Shown: one piece after another, positions 52,918-53,656 of the stretch
Position numbering within the stretch: position 1 is the stretch's first letter
Layout: the number at the start of each line of letters is the position of its first letter
Source: JAVEVH01 sp034005145
GTDB taxonomy: Bacteria; Patescibacteriota; Dojkabacteria; SC72
Assembly (NCBI GenBank): GCA_034005145.1
Contig: JAVEVH010000003.1
Span: 1-53,656, forward strand
Reading direction: 5' to 3'
Length of the DNA stretch: 53,656 bases
The notes under the pieces: model-generated
Told to the model about the DNA's origin: nothing
Seen by the model: only the letters and a program-made list of their open reading frames with translations
Databases searched by the model: none
Made by a program: the position numbers and the translations under genes

Positions 52918-52934
52918 ATGGTACATTTTACCAT
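52918..52934 (-). promoter_or_regulatory. Palindrome over the -10 box of the delta' gene
   Basis: ATGGTA-N5-TACCAT is a perfect inverted repeat. On the minus strand it includes TAAAAT (52930-52925), which lies 8 nt before the ATG at 52916. Thus a leaderless promoter and a possible operator coincide. Confidence 0.5.
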
Positions 52935-52958
52935 ATATTTGATGTAATTTGATTAAAA

Positions 52959-53656
52959 ATGTTAATGGAATTAGAGGTAAAAGAGTTGTTACAAGGAGAT
53001 ATCTTAGATACTTTTGTTAAACAATCCCCTACTTCAAATTTCATGCAATCATGGAATTGGAGTAAGTATCAACAGGAGGGTTTAGGAAGAAAAACATTTA
53101 GATTAGGTTTTTATAGTGGTGAACAACTTGTTGCTATAGCTATATGCTACGAAGTATCTCAAACATTTGGAAAATATCTCTACTGCTCTAGAGGCCCTAT
53201 TCTAAAAGAACTAGATCCCAACCTATATACCCAAGTATTGAATTCTTTAAAAAAATATTTTGAGGGTAAAGAGTATATCTTCTTAAAAATAGATCCTAGT
53301 ATTGAAGAAAAAAATGAAATATCCCAAATTCCCCTCTCCTTAGGTTTTAAAAAATGTATTAACTATGTACAACCTGAAACACCATGGTTTACTGATTTAA
53401 AGGGAAATACAGAAGAAGAACTCTTAGATTGGTGCAAGGAAAACGGTATGGGTAAGAACTACCCTACATATATTCGTAAAGCGAAAAGGTCTGGTGTTAC
53501 AGTAAGATTTTCAAAAGAGTTACCAGATTGGAAACTGTTTACTCACTACCTTCATAACAGTGCAGATGTAAAAGATTTTGTAATTAATGGAGCTGATTAT
53601 TACCTTAAACAATTAAGATATTTAGGCGAGAATGGTGAAATACGCTTAGCTATTGC
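52959..53656 (+). CDS. FemAB-family peptidoglycan bridge-forming aminoacyltransferase (3' end outside window)
   Basis: Open from ATG 52959 (or 52965) to the window edge, 232 codons seen. SPTSNFMQSWNWSKYQQ near the start, RLGFYSGEQLVAIAICYEV, YLYCSRGPIL and FLKIDPSIEE, then TEEELLDWCKENGMGKNYPTYIRKAKRSGVTVRF, the order found in FemX/FemAB GNAT-fold enzymes that add amino acids from tRNA to lipid-II stem peptides. Divergent from the delta' gene by 42 bp. The second GNAT domain and the C terminus cannot be seen. Confidence 0.85.
   Translation, partial: MLMELEVKELLQGDILDTFVKQSPTSNFMQSWNWSKYQQEGLGRKTFRLGFYSGEQLVAIAICYEVSQTFGKYLYCSRGPILKELDPNLYTQVLNSLKKYFEGKEYIFLKIDPSIEEKNEISQIPLSLGFKKCINYVQPETPWFTDLKGNTEEELLDWCKENGMGKNYPTYIRKAKRSGVTVRFSKELPDWKLFTHYLHNSADVKDFVINGADYYLKQLRYLGENGEIRLAI

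Overview
The window reads as a piece of an AT-rich, compact bacterial genome of the Candidate Phyla Radiation (Patescibacteria) type. The signs are low G+C throughout, very short intergenic gaps, an archaeal-type pair of ribose-1,5-bisphosphate isomerase and AMP phosphorylase genes, no rplI after rpsF-ssb-rpsR, many short lineage-specific proteins, and a Gram-positive-like envelope gene set (sortase, VanY-type peptidase, FemAB-type ligase). The lineage within the CPR (Dojkabacteria or Microgenomates-like would fit) cannot be fixed from this window. The standard code fits: TGA is a stop but is used at only about 2 of the roughly 48 gene ends.

Layout. 1-4.8 kb: end of a CCA-adding enzyme, a beta-CASP ribonuclease, R15P isomerase and AMP phosphorylase. 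4.8-14 kb: a transglutaminase-like membrane protein, YchF, the rpsF-ssb-rpsR operon with its terminator, an unrecognised gene pair, and two membrane-anchored proteases (S41 and HtrA-like). 14-17.3 kb: a minus-strand rpmE-prfA-prmC operon and an hsp20 gene under a CIRCE-type operator, divergent from a CsoR-like regulator. 17.3-31.1 kb: dnaB, tRNA-Leu(CAA), a zinc-ribbon membrane protein, an Lgt-like/LspA/RluD-like cluster, a LytR_C protein, a TraD-like ATPase, yebC, a pair of related unknown genes, ruvC-ruvA-ruvB and a membrane protein. 31.1-33 kb: a 459-bp AT-rich gap and a Xer-type recombinase.

33-46.5 kb is the accessory part. It holds a large repeat-containing membrane protein, a giant GT-C-like glycosyltransferase with a GT2 partner, two proteins sharing an unrecognised C-terminal domain, a NYN nuclease, a second GT2, a VanY-like peptidase, a sortase and several tiny proteins, separated by unusually structured non-coding DNA. 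46.6-52.9 kb carries gyrA, two small unknown genes, gyrB and a clamp-loader delta' subunit, all on the minus strand. The window ends inside a FemAB-type gene.

The strongest unexpected signal is a hammerhead ribozyme candidate on the minus strand (about 40560-40618). It lies in the 3' region of a less AT-rich membrane-protein gene and just before a terminator. All three stems and the CUGAUGA...GAA core can be read directly, with one compensated deviation at pair 15.1/16.1. Other notable points are: frequent -10 hexamers only 6-10 nt before start codons, suggesting leaderless mRNAs; a 38-codon membrane-protein gene whose Shine-Dalgarno site abuts an 11-bp stem-loop leader; and a structured, gene-free segment at 42558-42788. 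All functions are read from sequence motifs without database searches.
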